From Bacillota bacterium (GTDB lineage: Bacteria; Bacillota; Clostridia; Christensenellales; CAG-138), in NCBI GenBank assembly GCA_023435025.1, contig JAEYSE010000050.1, positions 1 to 22,055 on the forward strand: a stretch of DNA of 22,055 nucleotides, given 5' to 3'. Of the stretch, positions 1 to 7,447 are shown piece after piece (the stretch's first letter is position 1; each line of letters begins with the position of its first letter). The notes under the pieces were generated by a model that did not search any database, was not told the DNA's origin, and worked only from the letters and a program-made list of their open reading frames with translations. The translations under genes were made by a program, and so were the position numbers.

Positions 1-7
1 CACTTAT

Positions 8-34
8 AAAAAGATGCAGCAATGCATCTTTTTT
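8..34. terminator. Intrinsic terminator, probably bidirectional
   Basis: GATGCA (13-18) pairs with TGCATC (23-28) around the loop GCAA. A-tract 8-12 pairs with or lies opposite T-tract 29-34, so the site can stop transcription from either side. It most likely ends a gene left of the window and may also serve the minus-strand small gene at 135-347. Confidence 0.75.
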
Positions 35-134
35 GTTTGCCGCGTTTGCGTCCCGGGACGTTGAACCGTCCCGCACCAGCGATCCTATTTCGTGCGTACA
101 ATTCTTTCCATACTAGACTATGGCTTGATATCTA

Positions 135-347
135 CTAGGTGCAAATCCACACGATGCCCAGCGCAAGCAGTACCGCACAAGCCAGTACCACGATGACCCA
201 TAAGGGCAATACGCAGAAAAGCACCAGCGTAGCGGCCACAATCAGCACAATACCCGGTATGTTCTCGTGCCGCCTTCGCTTGCGGTGACGCACGCAGTCG
301 CAATCGCGCGGCGGTTCCTTTGACCAACACACTTTCCAATGCAGCAT
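135..347 (-). CDS. Small Cys/Arg-rich membrane protein, unknown function
   Basis: A 70-residue protein I do not recognise. The start is the ATG at 347 because GGGAGG lies 10 bases upstream; an in-frame GTG at 368 has no such site. Residues about 1-27 are polar and basic, with a CDC motif and the run RHRKRRRH. Residues about 28-69 are almost entirely hydrophobic and can form one long or two short membrane spans, so the basic end should face the cytoplasm. It is transcribed divergently from the ABC transporter genes at 490. The strong ribosome binding site and clean split into basic and hydrophobic halves argue that it is real. The function is unknown; a regulator or accessory membrane peptide is possible but not shown. 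Confidence 0.6.
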   Translation of the reverse strand: MLHWKVCWSKEPPRDCDCVRHRKRRRHENIPGIVLIVAATLVLFCVLPLWVIVVLACAVLLALGIVWICT

Positions 348-448
348 TTTGTCATATCCTCCCGCCACTTTACAAATGAACCCAGACCCCTGCTATATGA
401 ATACGACGAGATATGCCAAAACGTGTCGTTCACTCCTTTGAGCGCTTT

Positions 449-476
449 AGAATACTCTACACTATCACAGAGTAAA
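449..476 (-). promoter_or_regulatory. Weak sigma-A-like promoter for the small membrane protein
   Basis: On the minus strand TTTACT (476-471) and TATTCT (454-449) are separated by 16 bases, each matching four of six consensus positions, about 100 bases from the ATG at 347. The same interval must contain the divergent promoter for the ABC genes at 490; the best plus-strand candidate, TTGAGC at 438 with TACACT at 459, has a short 15-base spacer and is not convincing. Confidence 0.3.
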
Positions 477-489
477 GAGGAGGCGGCAT

Positions 490-1257
490 ATGGAGCCGAT
501 TGTAGAACTCAAGGACATACGCCTCACCTACCACGAACCGCACGCGGAAACGCTCGCCATAGATCAGCTCAACATCGCCATATATGAAGGAGAATTCGTC
601 GCCATCGTCGGCCCTTCCGGTTCCGGAAAGACCTCCATGCTGAGCATACTCTCCGGGCTTATCATACCTTCTTCGGGCAGCGTGCGTATCAAGGGTAAGG
701 AGATCACGTCGCCGGGCCAAAACATCGGGTACATGCTCCAAAGGGATCAGCTATTTGATTGGCGGGATATTGAAGGCAACATACTTTTAGGGCTTGAAGT
801 CAAGCGCATGCTCACACCGGAAACAAAGGCGCGTGCGCTCACACTTCTCTCCACGTACGGGCTTGACGAATTCAAGCACCATTATCCCCGCCAGCTATCA
901 GGCGGCATGCGCCAGAAGGTGGCGCTGATCCGCACGTTGGCATTCGACCCAGACCTTCTGCTGCTTGACGAACCGTTCTCCGCGCTCGATTACCAAACCA
1001 GGCTCAAGACCGCGGATGAAGTACATGGCATCATCAAGCGCGAAAACAAGACTGCGCTGCTTGTCACCCACGATATTGCAGAGGCTATCTCCATGGCAGA
1101 CCGCATCATCGTGTTTTCCGAACGTCCGGCGCGTGTAAAGCGGGAACTGACCATCACATTGAGTGCCCCGCCCACCCCCATTGCCCGGCGAAACGCGGTA
1201 GAGTTTCATGATTATTTCAATACCATATGGAAGGAGCTGGAGGTTCATGAAAGCTGA
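490..1257 (+). CDS. ABC transporter ATPase, nitrate/sulfonate/taurine type
   Basis: This is the cytoplasmic ATPase subunit of an importer, 255 residues, normal for the SsuB/TauB family. Walker A GPSGSGKT is at 41-48, the Q-loop glutamine at 84, signature LSGGMRQ at 136-142, Walker B LLLLDE at 156-161 and the H-loop histidine at 194. The ATG at 490 follows an AGAGGAGG site by six bases. Its last codons overlap the permease start by 11 bases, so the two are co-translated. Family members energise uptake of sulfonates, nitrate, taurine or thiamine precursors. Nothing here fixes the substrate, because no binding-protein gene is adjacent in the window. Confidence 0.93.
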   Translation: MEPIVELKDIRLTYHEPHAETLAIDQLNIAIYEGEFVAIVGPSGSGKTSMLSILSGLIIPSSGSVRIKGKEITSPGQNIGYMLQRDQLFDWRDIEGNILLGLEVKRMLTPETKARALTLLSTYGLDEFKHHYPRQLSGGMRQKVALIRTLAFDPDLLLLDEPFSALDYQTRLKTADEVHGIIKRENKTALLVTHDIAEAISMADRIIVFSERPARVKRELTITLSAPPTPIARRNAVEFHDYFNTIWKELEVHES

Positions 1258-2056
1258 GCCGGGCGGCAGCGCGGAGCATCTGGCTTATTTAAAGGGATTA
1301 AAACGCCGCCATACATTTGTGGTATCCATGCGGTACATCATATTGGTTCTTTTCCTGATACTTTGGGAGGTGAGTGCGCAGCTCCATTGGATCGATTCGT
1401 TTGTCACAAGCAGTCCTTCCCGGGTGCTTGACACGGTCTCCTCGCTCTATCAGGAAGGGACGCTGTGGATGCATATTGGTGTAACGCTATATGAAACCGT
1501 AGTGAGTTTTATTCTTGGGACGCTATTAGGCATAGTGATCGCCGTGCTGCTGTGGTGGAGCCCCAATGCAAATAAAATATTGGACCCGTACCTTGTCGTG
1601 TTCAATGCCCTGCCCAAAATCGCCCTGGGTCCGATCCTGATCGTATGGATCGGCGCATCCACCAGTTCCATCATCGCCATGGGGCTTTTGATTTCGCTGA
1701 TTGTCACAATACTGACGGTACTCACCGGCTTTAACGAAATCAGCGAGGAAAAGCAGATGTTCATGCGCACTTTGGGCGCGACGCGCATGCAGATATTCAC
1801 CATGGCAGTTTTGCCCGCAAGCGTTCCCACCATGATGTCCGCGCTCAAGCTGAGCGTAGGTATGAGCTGGGTGGGCGTGATTGTGGGAGAATACCTTGTA
1901 TCCAAAGCGGGCCTTGGCTATTTGATTGTTTACGGCGGGCAGGTGTTTCAGTTGGACCTTGTCATGGCGAGCATACTTGTTCTGTGCGCGCTAGCCGCCA
2001 TGATGTATTACGTCGTGGCATATTTTGAAAAGAAGCTGATCCGCTGGAAGCCTTGA
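1247..2056 (+). CDS. ABC transporter permease, SsuC-like (BPD_transp_1)
   Basis: A 269-residue inner-membrane permease that pairs with the preceding ATPase. The ATG at 1247 follows GGAGG by three bases and lies inside the ATPase gene; an upstream in-frame ATG at 1208 has no ribosome binding site. A short basic N-terminus is followed by about six membrane segments, the first near residues 27-43. The EAA-type cytoplasmic loop that docks on the ATPase is recognisable around the segment FMRTLGATRMQIF. The arrangement and loop match the SsuC/TauC/ThiX families; substrate is unknown. The pair could use a binding protein encoded elsewhere, or one left of the window on another transcript. Confidence 0.9.
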   Translation: MKAEPGGSAEHLAYLKGLKRRHTFVVSMRYIILVLFLILWEVSAQLHWIDSFVTSSPSRVLDTVSSLYQEGTLWMHIGVTLYETVVSFILGTLLGIVIAVLLWWSPNANKILDPYLVVFNALPKIALGPILIVWIGASTSSIIAMGLLISLIVTILTVLTGFNEISEEKQMFMRTLGATRMQIFTMAVLPASVPTMMSALKLSVGMSWVGVIVGEYLVSKAGLGYLIVYGGQVFQLDLVMASILVLCALAAMMYYVVAYFEKKLIRWKP

Positions 2057-2067
2057 CCGTTGACATA

Positions 2068-2100
2068 AGGCGGGGCAAAACGATTGCTTTTGCCCCACCT
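2068..2100 (+). terminator. Hairpin after the ABC permease, possible terminator
   Basis: GGGGCAAAA (2072-2080) pairs perfectly with TTTTGCCCC (2088-2096), and AGG/CCT extends the stem past one mismatch. It begins 12 bases after the permease stop. There is no free T-tract downstream; the T bases are inside the 3' arm. It may terminate weakly or protect the 3' end. Confidence 0.5.
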
Positions 2101-2130
2101 GGCGGCTGGGCCATTCCAGGCAGCATATCT

Positions 2131-2155
2131 CGCGCTTTCACTGAGCGCGCTTTCA
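2131..2155. repeat. Direct repeat CGCGCTTTCA, two copies 15 bases apart
   Basis: Two exact copies (2131-2140 and 2146-2155) separated by CTGAG lie about 70 bases upstream of the likely moxR promoter. Such spacing suits a dimeric or tandem-binding activator, but no regulator is identified. Confidence 0.5.
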
Positions 2156-2218
2156 TCTGACCCTCACTCTGCAAAAGGATCTCAGCTTCCGTATGGACAA
2201 GCTCCAAACTTATATGTA

Positions 2219-2273
2219 ACTCTTGCCAACTCTTGCAACGAAGATATATATTGTATACAAAATGCAATTTTGT
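2219..2273 (+). promoter_or_regulatory. Promoter and operator-like palindromes of the moxR operon
   Basis: TTGCCA (2223-2228) and TATATT (2247-2252) are 18 bases apart and resemble a sigma-A promoter. The -35 lies in a tandem 10-base repeat, AACTCTTGCC then AACTCTTGCA (2219-2238). The -10 is followed directly by the perfect palindrome TTGTATACAA (2251-2260), and then by the inverted repeat ACAAAAT-GCA-ATTTTGT (2257-2273). The palindromes sit where a repressor would block RNA polymerase. All motifs are seen directly; regulation is inference. Confidence 0.5.
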
Positions 2274-2316
2274 CAACGGTCAGTTACGTAAATATAGAAC
2301 GAGAGGGAAAACGCAC

Positions 2317-3267
2317 ATGAGCGCCGAAACCGAAATTCTTGAACTGATTCGTAAAATAAAGGACAATATCGGACAGGTAATCGTCGGTAAGGAAAAGGTT
2401 GTGGATATGGTACTGGCCGCTTTATTGTGCGGTGGCCATGTTTTGATTGAGGACGTCCCCGGTTTGGGCAAGACCACCCTCGTTTCCGCCCTTGCGCGCA
2501 CGCTCGAATGCAGTTTTAAGCGCATACAGTTCACGCCCGACGTTCTTCCTTCCGATGTAACCGGATTTACAAGCTTCAATTTAAAAACCGGCGAACGGGA
2601 GGTCAACTTCGGCAGCGTCATGGCGCAGATTGTGCTGGCGGATGAAATCAACCGCACCAGCCCCAAGACGCAGTCCAGCCTCCTTGAGGTGATGCAGGAA
2701 GGGCAGGTCACGATAGACGGCGTCACCTATCCCGTGCCGCAGCCATTTATGGTGCTGGCCACGCAAAACCCCGTTGAGCATGTGGGCACCTATCCGCTGC
2801 CCGAAGCGCAGCTGGACCGCTTCCTGTTAAAGATTTCAGTGGGCTACCCGCAACGGCATGAGGAAATAGATATCCTGATGCGCAACAAGGGCACAAAGCC
2901 GATTGACGCCCTAAGGCCCGTGGCCAGCGCCGAAGATATCTTGAAACTGCGCGCGTACCACAACGAGATCGTATGCGCCAAGCCCGTCATGGAATACATT
3001 GTTTCCATCTCGGAGGCAACGCGCAAAAACGAAAAGATCTCACTGGGCGTAAGCCCCCGCGGCTCGCTTGCGCTGATGAACGCAGCGGCGGCCAACGCCA
3101 TGCTCAACGGCCGCAGCTATACGCTGCCCGACGACGTGCAGGCTATGGCGGAGCCGGTGCTCTCCCACCGGATTGTACTGAATACGCAACAAAACCAGAA
3201 GTTGGAGACGCCCCAAGGGCTCATCCGTTCCATACTCCGCGCCATCCGCGTTCCTGGCGTGTCATGA
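2317..3267 (+). CDS. MoxR-family AAA+ ATPase
   Basis: A 316-residue cytoplasmic AAA+ chaperone-like ATPase of the MoxR group, which usually helps mature or activate partner complexes together with DUF58/vWA proteins. Walker A DVPGLGKT is at 46-53, Walker B VLADE at 106-110, sensor 1 ATQNP at 148-152 and the arginine-finger segment EAQLDRF at 163-169. The ATG at 2317 follows GAGAGGG; the frame is open upstream to 2233 but without a better site. Its TGA overlaps the next ATG as ATGA, showing translational coupling to the DUF58 gene. Length is typical. The actual client is unknown. Confidence 0.93.
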   Translation: MSAETEILELIRKIKDNIGQVIVGKEKVVDMVLAALLCGGHVLIEDVPGLGKTTLVSALARTLECSFKRIQFTPDVLPSDVTGFTSFNLKTGEREVNFGSVMAQIVLADEINRTSPKTQSSLLEVMQEGQVTIDGVTYPVPQPFMVLATQNPVEHVGTYPLPEAQLDRFLLKISVGYPQRHEEIDILMRNKGTKPIDALRPVASAEDILKLRAYHNEIVCAKPVMEYIVSISEATRKNEKISLGVSPRGSLALMNAAAANAMLNGRSYTLPDDVQAMAEPVLSHRIVLNTQQNQKLETPQGLIRSILRAIRVPGVS

Positions 3268-4424
3268 AGCGCATAAGATGGATCTATTATTCCATAATGG
3301 CCGCGTGCTATCTTGCGGGGCTTTATTCGGGCTTACGTATCTATTTCATTGTGTTTTCCACGCAGCTCTTCGCGGTGATCGCCGTGGTTTTATTGAACCT
3401 CTGGACAATATACGTTCTTACCTATAAGCAGGAATTGGGTAAAAAAATCTGCGTCAAGGGCGAGGAAACGGTTCTGCACCTCGATATCCGGAACGAGCGG
3501 CCGGTTCCGCTGTCTTTAGTGGAAGTGCATGTGGACGTGGTTTCCCTGCGGGAAAACATCAGCCTGGTGTTCAGCCTTCCGCCGCACTCGGGCAAGGATT
3601 TCCATATTCCCGTCACCACACCGTACCGGGGCAAATACCTTGTCGGCATGACGAAGGTAAAGGTCACGGACATTTTCGGCTTGACCACGCTGCGCATCGA
3701 TATGCGTCGGCGTCCATATTACCGCATGCAGGAGATACTCGTGCTGCCTAAGGCGGAGACCCAGGGTGCGGTTTCTGCGAACATGGCGGATGCCAAGCTT
3801 TTTCGAAATTCTTATTTAAGACAATCAGAGCATGGGGACAGCGTTAGTAGCGCGAGGCTCCTTCGTGAAGGTGACGAACTAAAGCGCGTGCACTGGAAAA
3901 AATCCGCCCAGCAGGGTGCGCTGTTTGTCAAACAGTATGAGCACCCCGAACGGGAACAGGCGCTTGTTTTAATCGATACGTCCGCGCAAGGATTATCCGG
4001 AGAGGCCGCGCTAATGTACGCGGATACCATGTGCGAATGCGCGATAAGCATCGCACTGCATAATGTACTGCGCGGCCGTGCCGTGCAGGTGCTGCCGGGC
4101 GACGATTTCGACCATAAGGCGACATGCTCGAGCGTCGCCGATCTGGAAAAACTGCAATACCAGCTTGCGCTGCTGCAGTTTGAGCGCGTGAGCCTTTTAA
4201 GCGCTTTAAGGAGAGTTTCCGGCACGGCGGGGCCGGCGCAGGCTCTGTTTGTGCTGACAAGAGAGGCGACTCCCGGCCTGACGGATATGCTGGAGCGCTC
4301 CCTGGCGCAATTCAATTCGGTAACGCTGATACTTGTCGGAGGCTCCAAGGTCAGCGGGCGTGTGCATACGCTTTATGCGGACCCCGGCTGTAACGCGGCG
4401 GAATGCCTCAATAGCATCGAATGA
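3264..4424 (+). CDS. DUF58 family protein
   Basis: A 386-residue membrane-anchored protein. Two hydrophobic segments near residues 7-23 and 27-50 anchor it; a beta-rich region follows. The DUF58 hallmark, a GD..S.R...EGDE..RVHWK.SA pattern ending in FVKQ, spans about 191-224. A vWA-like strand with the IDTSA motif is near 236-241. DUF58 proteins are the usual partners of MoxR ATPases. The start ATG at 3264 overlaps the moxR stop by four bases, so no separate ribosome binding site is needed. The stop is 13 bases before the transglutaminase start. The frame is open much further upstream, but that stretch is a shadow of moxR. Confidence 0.9.
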   Translation: MKRIRWIYYSIMAACYLAGLYSGLRIYFIVFSTQLFAVIAVVLLNLWTIYVLTYKQELGKKICVKGEETVLHLDIRNERPVPLSLVEVHVDVVSLRENISLVFSLPPHSGKDFHIPVTTPYRGKYLVGMTKVKVTDIFGLTTLRIDMRRRPYYRMQEILVLPKAETQGAVSANMADAKLFRNSYLRQSEHGDSVSSARLLREGDELKRVHWKKSAQQGALFVKQYEHPEREQALVLIDTSAQGLSGEAALMYADTMCECAISIALHNVLRGRAVQVLPGDDFDHKATCSSVADLEKLQYQLALLQFERVSLLSALRRVSGTAGPAQALFVLTREATPGLTDMLERSLAQFNSVTLILVGGSKVSGRVHTLYADPGCNAAECLNSIE

Positions 4425-4437
4425 CGGGGAACGGAAT

Positions 4438-6729
4438 ATGAAAGGCGTCCGAACAAAGCCGTTTGATATTGTTGCCGACGCGATCTCCTGCATTCTGTTG
4501 GGGGCGGCTGTTTGCGCCGCGATTTTTCCGCACCTGAGTCTGGAAGCAGGTATCGTGACCTGCCTGTTGATTATGGCGGTGGATGTTGGGCTGATATTGC
4601 TTTTCTCCTACAAATGGTGGATATTCCCCGCAATACTTGTTGCCGCGGCAATCATTACAATAAGTTACGCGCTGGTATTTGACATAACCGATCGGCTGTT
4701 TGCCTATTTATCCGGTTTTGTACGTTGGTGCTTATCCTGGTACCCGAGCGACTCCCCGTATGCCGATGGAGGACTCACGTTCATACGCCTGGCATTTGCG
4801 CTCCCTGTCGCCGGGTTACTATGCCTGTACTTTAGAAAACTTTTCGCTTTTGTCGTATTGCCTCCGGCCGCGCTGGGGCTAATCATATGGATGTATTTCG
4901 AAAAATCTGTTCTTCTCATTCCCGCGCTCATACTGCTCTTGTCGGTCCTGCTGATATCCATGGCGCGTATGACGGGCAATCTGATCAACAAAACCCTGCC
5001 CGAGCCCGACCGGATATCGAGCGCCCTTCTCCAGATATTTGCGGTCACCGTATTGCCCATAATCATCCTGTTTGCATTCGCCTTCTCCCCTGAAAAGGAC
5101 GGCGACCTCCGCTCGGACGCGCTCGTTCATTTTGTGGAGGACATCGGGGACCTGTTGGATGGCCATGATGACGACTATTCCGCCATGCGCACTTTCGACA
5201 TCGGTAAATCCGGCTTTTCGCCGCTGGGCGACCGGCTGGGCGGCGATGTTGTGTTGGACAATACCGTTGTGATGCGGGTACGGACTACGATACCGACACG
5301 CCTGACCGGCGCGGTATTCGACACTTACGATGGCTCAAGGTGGTCCGATGCGGGGGACATGGGCGGATACCGCTATATGAGCGCTTTCTGGCAGAAAAGC
5401 CGCCGTGATGTATTCGGGCTTGACAAACCTTACGGCGGTAAGCCCGCAAAAGACATTTATTACAAGGTTACCTCTCCCTTGTCGCTCAATGTTTCCTACG
5501 ATATGCACGGCAACACCGTGTTTTATGCCGGCATGCTACAATCCTTCAAACGCACGGATTTTGACGCGCACCAGATCTATTTCAACCGTCAGACAGAACT
5601 CACCACTAAAAAAGTGCAGTGGTCGCTTCATTATACTGCCGAAACCGTCATATTCACCCGCGGCTCGGAAGGGTTTGACAAAAACATGCTTGCCCTTGAG
5701 TCTGCCGCATCTGCCGCCCGTGACGACGGTTTTGAGCCGCTCAAGGAATACTACCTGCAGCTGCCTCAAACGCTCCCGGAGCCCGTTTACAAAACCGCAG
5801 AAGCCATCACGGAAGGCTATACGACACCATATGAAAAGGCGCTCGCCATAGAGCGCTGGCTGTTTGAAAACTGCACCTACACCCTCACACCAGGAACGCC
5901 GCCGGAGGACAGGGATTTTGTGGACTATTTCTTGGAGACCCGCCAGGGCTACTGCGTGTACTACGCAAGCGCCATGACGGTTCTCGCGCGCTGCGCCGGG
6001 CTGCCCGCGCGGTATGTGACCGGCTTTGCGCTCAAGCAGGACCCGCAGCTGAACTCTTCTATTGCCTATGTCGCCACAAACGCGACGGCCCACGCCTGGA
6101 CGGAAGTTTACTTCCATGGCATCGGCTGGGTACCCTTTGACGGTACAGGCTGGAATTTTTATGAGCCCACCATTATTCAAGAAGAACTGGACGATCTAAG
6201 GCCGGAGCGGCCCGTTTCGCCTTCCGGCATGGAAAGCGAGGAGGCAACCGAAGAGATAAAACCCGAAACCTCCACGCAGGATGGCGGGATGTCCACTGGC
6301 CTGAAGGTTACGATCATCACAATACTTTCCCTTGTGGTGGCGTTCGGCGTATTCGCGGGCATACGCCTTTCGATGCTGCTTACCGACGCAAAGCGCTACT
6401 ACATGCGTATACGCCGCCAGCATGCCGATTTAAATGGACGGCTAGATGCGTGTTATTCAAGAATTGTACGGCAGATGGCGTTCTGGGGGCTGACACAACA
6501 CGCGGACGACACCATATTGACATTCGCCCTCCGCGTTGACAAGCAGCTTGGCGGGAAGGATATGGCCGCCATCAGCATGCCGGTCATGCGCATGCGCTTT
6601 GGGTTGATCGAGCCTGCGGAAGAGGACGTGCAAAACGCCTGCGCGTTTAGTGCAGCACTCGAACGCAGGCTCAAAAACGAGCTTGGGTTGATGGGATATT
6701 TATGGAGAAGGATCGTGGTGGGGCGGTAG
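4438..6729 (+). CDS. Membrane transglutaminase-like protein (TgpA type)
   Basis: A 763-residue protein with several membrane segments in the first 215 residues, an extracytoplasmic region, a transglutaminase-like core, and one more membrane span near 618-644 followed by a cytoplasmic tail resembling the DUF4129 region. The catalytic triad is visible: Cys506 in GYCVYYASA, His552 in TAHAWTEVYF and Asp568 in VPFDGTG. This layout is the TgpA/DUF3488 architecture commonly third in MoxR-DUF58 operons. The core may act as a protease or cross-linking enzyme on envelope proteins; the substrate is unknown. The ATG at 4438 follows ACGGGGAACGG, 13 bases after the DUF58 stop. An in-frame open extension back to 4333 lies within the DUF58 gene and was rejected. 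Confidence 0.9.
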   Translation: MKGVRTKPFDIVADAISCILLGAAVCAAIFPHLSLEAGIVTCLLIMAVDVGLILLFSYKWWIFPAILVAAAIITISYALVFDITDRLFAYLSGFVRWCLSWYPSDSPYADGGLTFIRLAFALPVAGLLCLYFRKLFAFVVLPPAALGLIIWMYFEKSVLLIPALILLLSVLLISMARMTGNLINKTLPEPDRISSALLQIFAVTVLPIIILFAFAFSPEKDGDLRSDALVHFVEDIGDLLDGHDDDYSAMRTFDIGKSGFSPLGDRLGGDVVLDNTVVMRVRTTIPTRLTGAVFDTYDGSRWSDAGDMGGYRYMSAFWQKSRRDVFGLDKPYGGKPAKDIYYKVTSPLSLNVSYDMHGNTVFYAGMLQSFKRTDFDAHQIYFNRQTELTTKKVQWSLHYTAETVIFTRGSEGFDKNMLALESAASAARDDGFEPLKEYYLQLPQTLPEPVYKTAEAITEGYTTPYEKALAIERWLFENCTYTLTPGTPPEDRDFVDYFLETRQGYCVYYASAMTVLARCAGLPARYVTGFALKQDPQLNSSIAYVATNATAHAWTEVYFHGIGWVPFDGTGWNFYEPTIIQEELDDLRPERPVSPSGMESEEATEEIKPETSTQDGGMSTGLKVTIITILSLVVAFGVFAGIRLSMLLTDAKRYYMRIRRQHADLNGRLDACYSRIVRQMAFWGLTQHADDTILTFALRVDKQLGGKDMAAISMPVMRMRFGLIEPAEEDVQNACAFSAALERRLKNELGLMGYLWRRIVVGR

Positions 6730-6766
6730 AAATTTTTACTGCCAATTGTAATTAGGAGAATGTTTT

Positions 6767-6892
6767 ATGGATATGGATAACAATTATCAAAACGCCTCCA
6801 TGAAAAAGGTATATGGCAAAGGTAACGGGTGCCTTACACTTGTGCTTGCCGGGCTTGGGATTGTTTTGGCTGTGATAGTAATCGTATTATAA
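6767..6892 (+). CDS. 41-residue single-span membrane peptide
   Basis: A short gene ending the moxR operon, 37 bases after the transglutaminase stop. AGGAGA lies seven bases before the ATG at 6767. The peptide has a polar N-terminus (MDMDNNYQNAS), a short basic/glycine stretch (KKVYGKGNG) with one cysteine, and a continuous hydrophobic C-terminal helix of about 19 residues ending VIVIVL. No family is recognised. It could be an accessory subunit of the membrane complex formed by the upstream products. Confidence rests on the ribosome binding site, position and clean membrane helix. Confidence 0.6.
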   Translation: MDMDNNYQNASMKKVYGKGNGCLTLVLAGLGIVLAVIVIVL

Positions 6893-6897
6893 ATACA

Positions 6898-7016
6898 TCG
6901 CGCTCGCGCTTATTGCCGCCGAGCGCCAAGCGAAATAGAAGAGCAGAACAGCAATGAGCTGGGCGTATACCGAAAAGCCACCCTCCGCGAGGCGATATCG
7001 GACTGCGCCACCCACT
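6898..7016 (-). pseudogene. Remnant of a second MFS gene (C-terminal end only)
   Basis: The minus strand here aligns with the last part of the intact MFS gene at 7448-7580. Reading from about 6979 it encodes GFSVYAQLIAVLLFYFAWRS, against VFSVCAQLVAVPFFYFTWRS in the intact gene. Upstream, the match continues in another frame through a DIA segment (6990-6998) and a segment matching the codons for SWV near 7012-7016. A net loss of about four bases between these parts breaks the reading frame. No start or N-terminal part remains. On the DNA level the shared blocks include GAAATAGAA, GAGCTGGGCG and ATACCGAAAAG. It lies just beyond the GRAM-like gene, so the order intact MFS, small gene, MFS tail points to a duplication of MFS followed by deletion. 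Confidence 0.75.
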
Positions 7017-7057
7017 TATTGTGCCGTGAAAGAAACAGTAATATATACAATGAACGT

Positions 7058-7363
7058 CTAATCTTTTTCCGTCTGAAGTTTATTCATCAGAAAAGCTATG
7101 ACATCCTCTCTGTGATTGATTACGAATTTGTGCTCAAAGCCATCTTTCGTAAAGATTAACATGCCATTTGGAACGATCCCCAATGTATTCCGCTTGGAGA
7201 TACGGCTGATCTGATCGTATTGGATTCGTGTTTCTCCTGACTGAATGTTGATTGCGTGAGATTTGAACGTCATACCCGTTTCATCAAAAAACAGTTTTCC
7301 GCCAACCGCTTCAATCCGCTTGAAATAGTTCGCTGCAATGCTTTGGCCGGTATAATCCTTCAT
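7058..7363 (-). CDS. Small GRAM/PH-like domain protein
   Basis: A 101-residue soluble protein, probably cytoplasmic. The pattern of alternating beta strands followed by one C-terminal helix (about 84-96, EDVIAFLMNKL) fits a single GRAM or bacterial PH-like domain: LFFDETGMTF, INIQSGETRIQYDQISRI, GMLIFTKDGFEHKFVI. The ATG at 7363 was chosen because GGAGG and GGAAG precede it; a GTG at 7399 is in frame but has no clear site. It is 84 bases downstream of the MFS stop on the same strand. Such domains bind lipids or proteins; the partner here is unknown. It is bounded by the MFS gene on one side and the decayed MFS copy on the other. Confidence 0.75.
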   Translation of the reverse strand: MKDYTGQSIAANYFKRIEAVGGKLFFDETGMTFKSHAINIQSGETRIQYDQISRISKRNTLGIVPNGMLIFTKDGFEHKFVINHREDVIAFLMNKLQTEKD

Positions 7364-7447
7364 AGTGACTTCCAACCTCCACCAATTACTATTTATCACA
7401 GTATATCAAAAAAACGACAAATTTTCATCCCTATACATTATCATTCT

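Noticed and set aside
49..73. Palindrome CGTCCCGGGACG and overlapping hairpin GGGACG-TTGAAC-CGTCCC
   Set aside because: No T-tract and no promoter context; not enough to call a terminator or operator.
1962..2276. 104-codon minus-strand frame over the end of the permease and the intergenic region
   Set aside because: No ribosome binding site, no domain-like sequence, and it is antisense to a clear permease gene.
2084..2320. 78-codon plus-strand frame before moxR
   Set aside because: It covers repeats and the promoter and has no ribosome binding site or recognisable protein features.
3812..4348. 178-codon minus-strand frame
   Set aside because: Antisense shadow of the DUF58 gene; low-complexity Ser/Arg composition.
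5536..6180. 214-codon minus-strand frame
   Set aside because: Antisense shadow of the transglutaminase gene, whose motifs are intact.
6900..6926. GCGCTCG/CGAGCGC hairpin as terminator of the moxR operon
   Set aside because: Seven base pairs with a long loop and no T-tract; the bases are explained by the MFS remnant.
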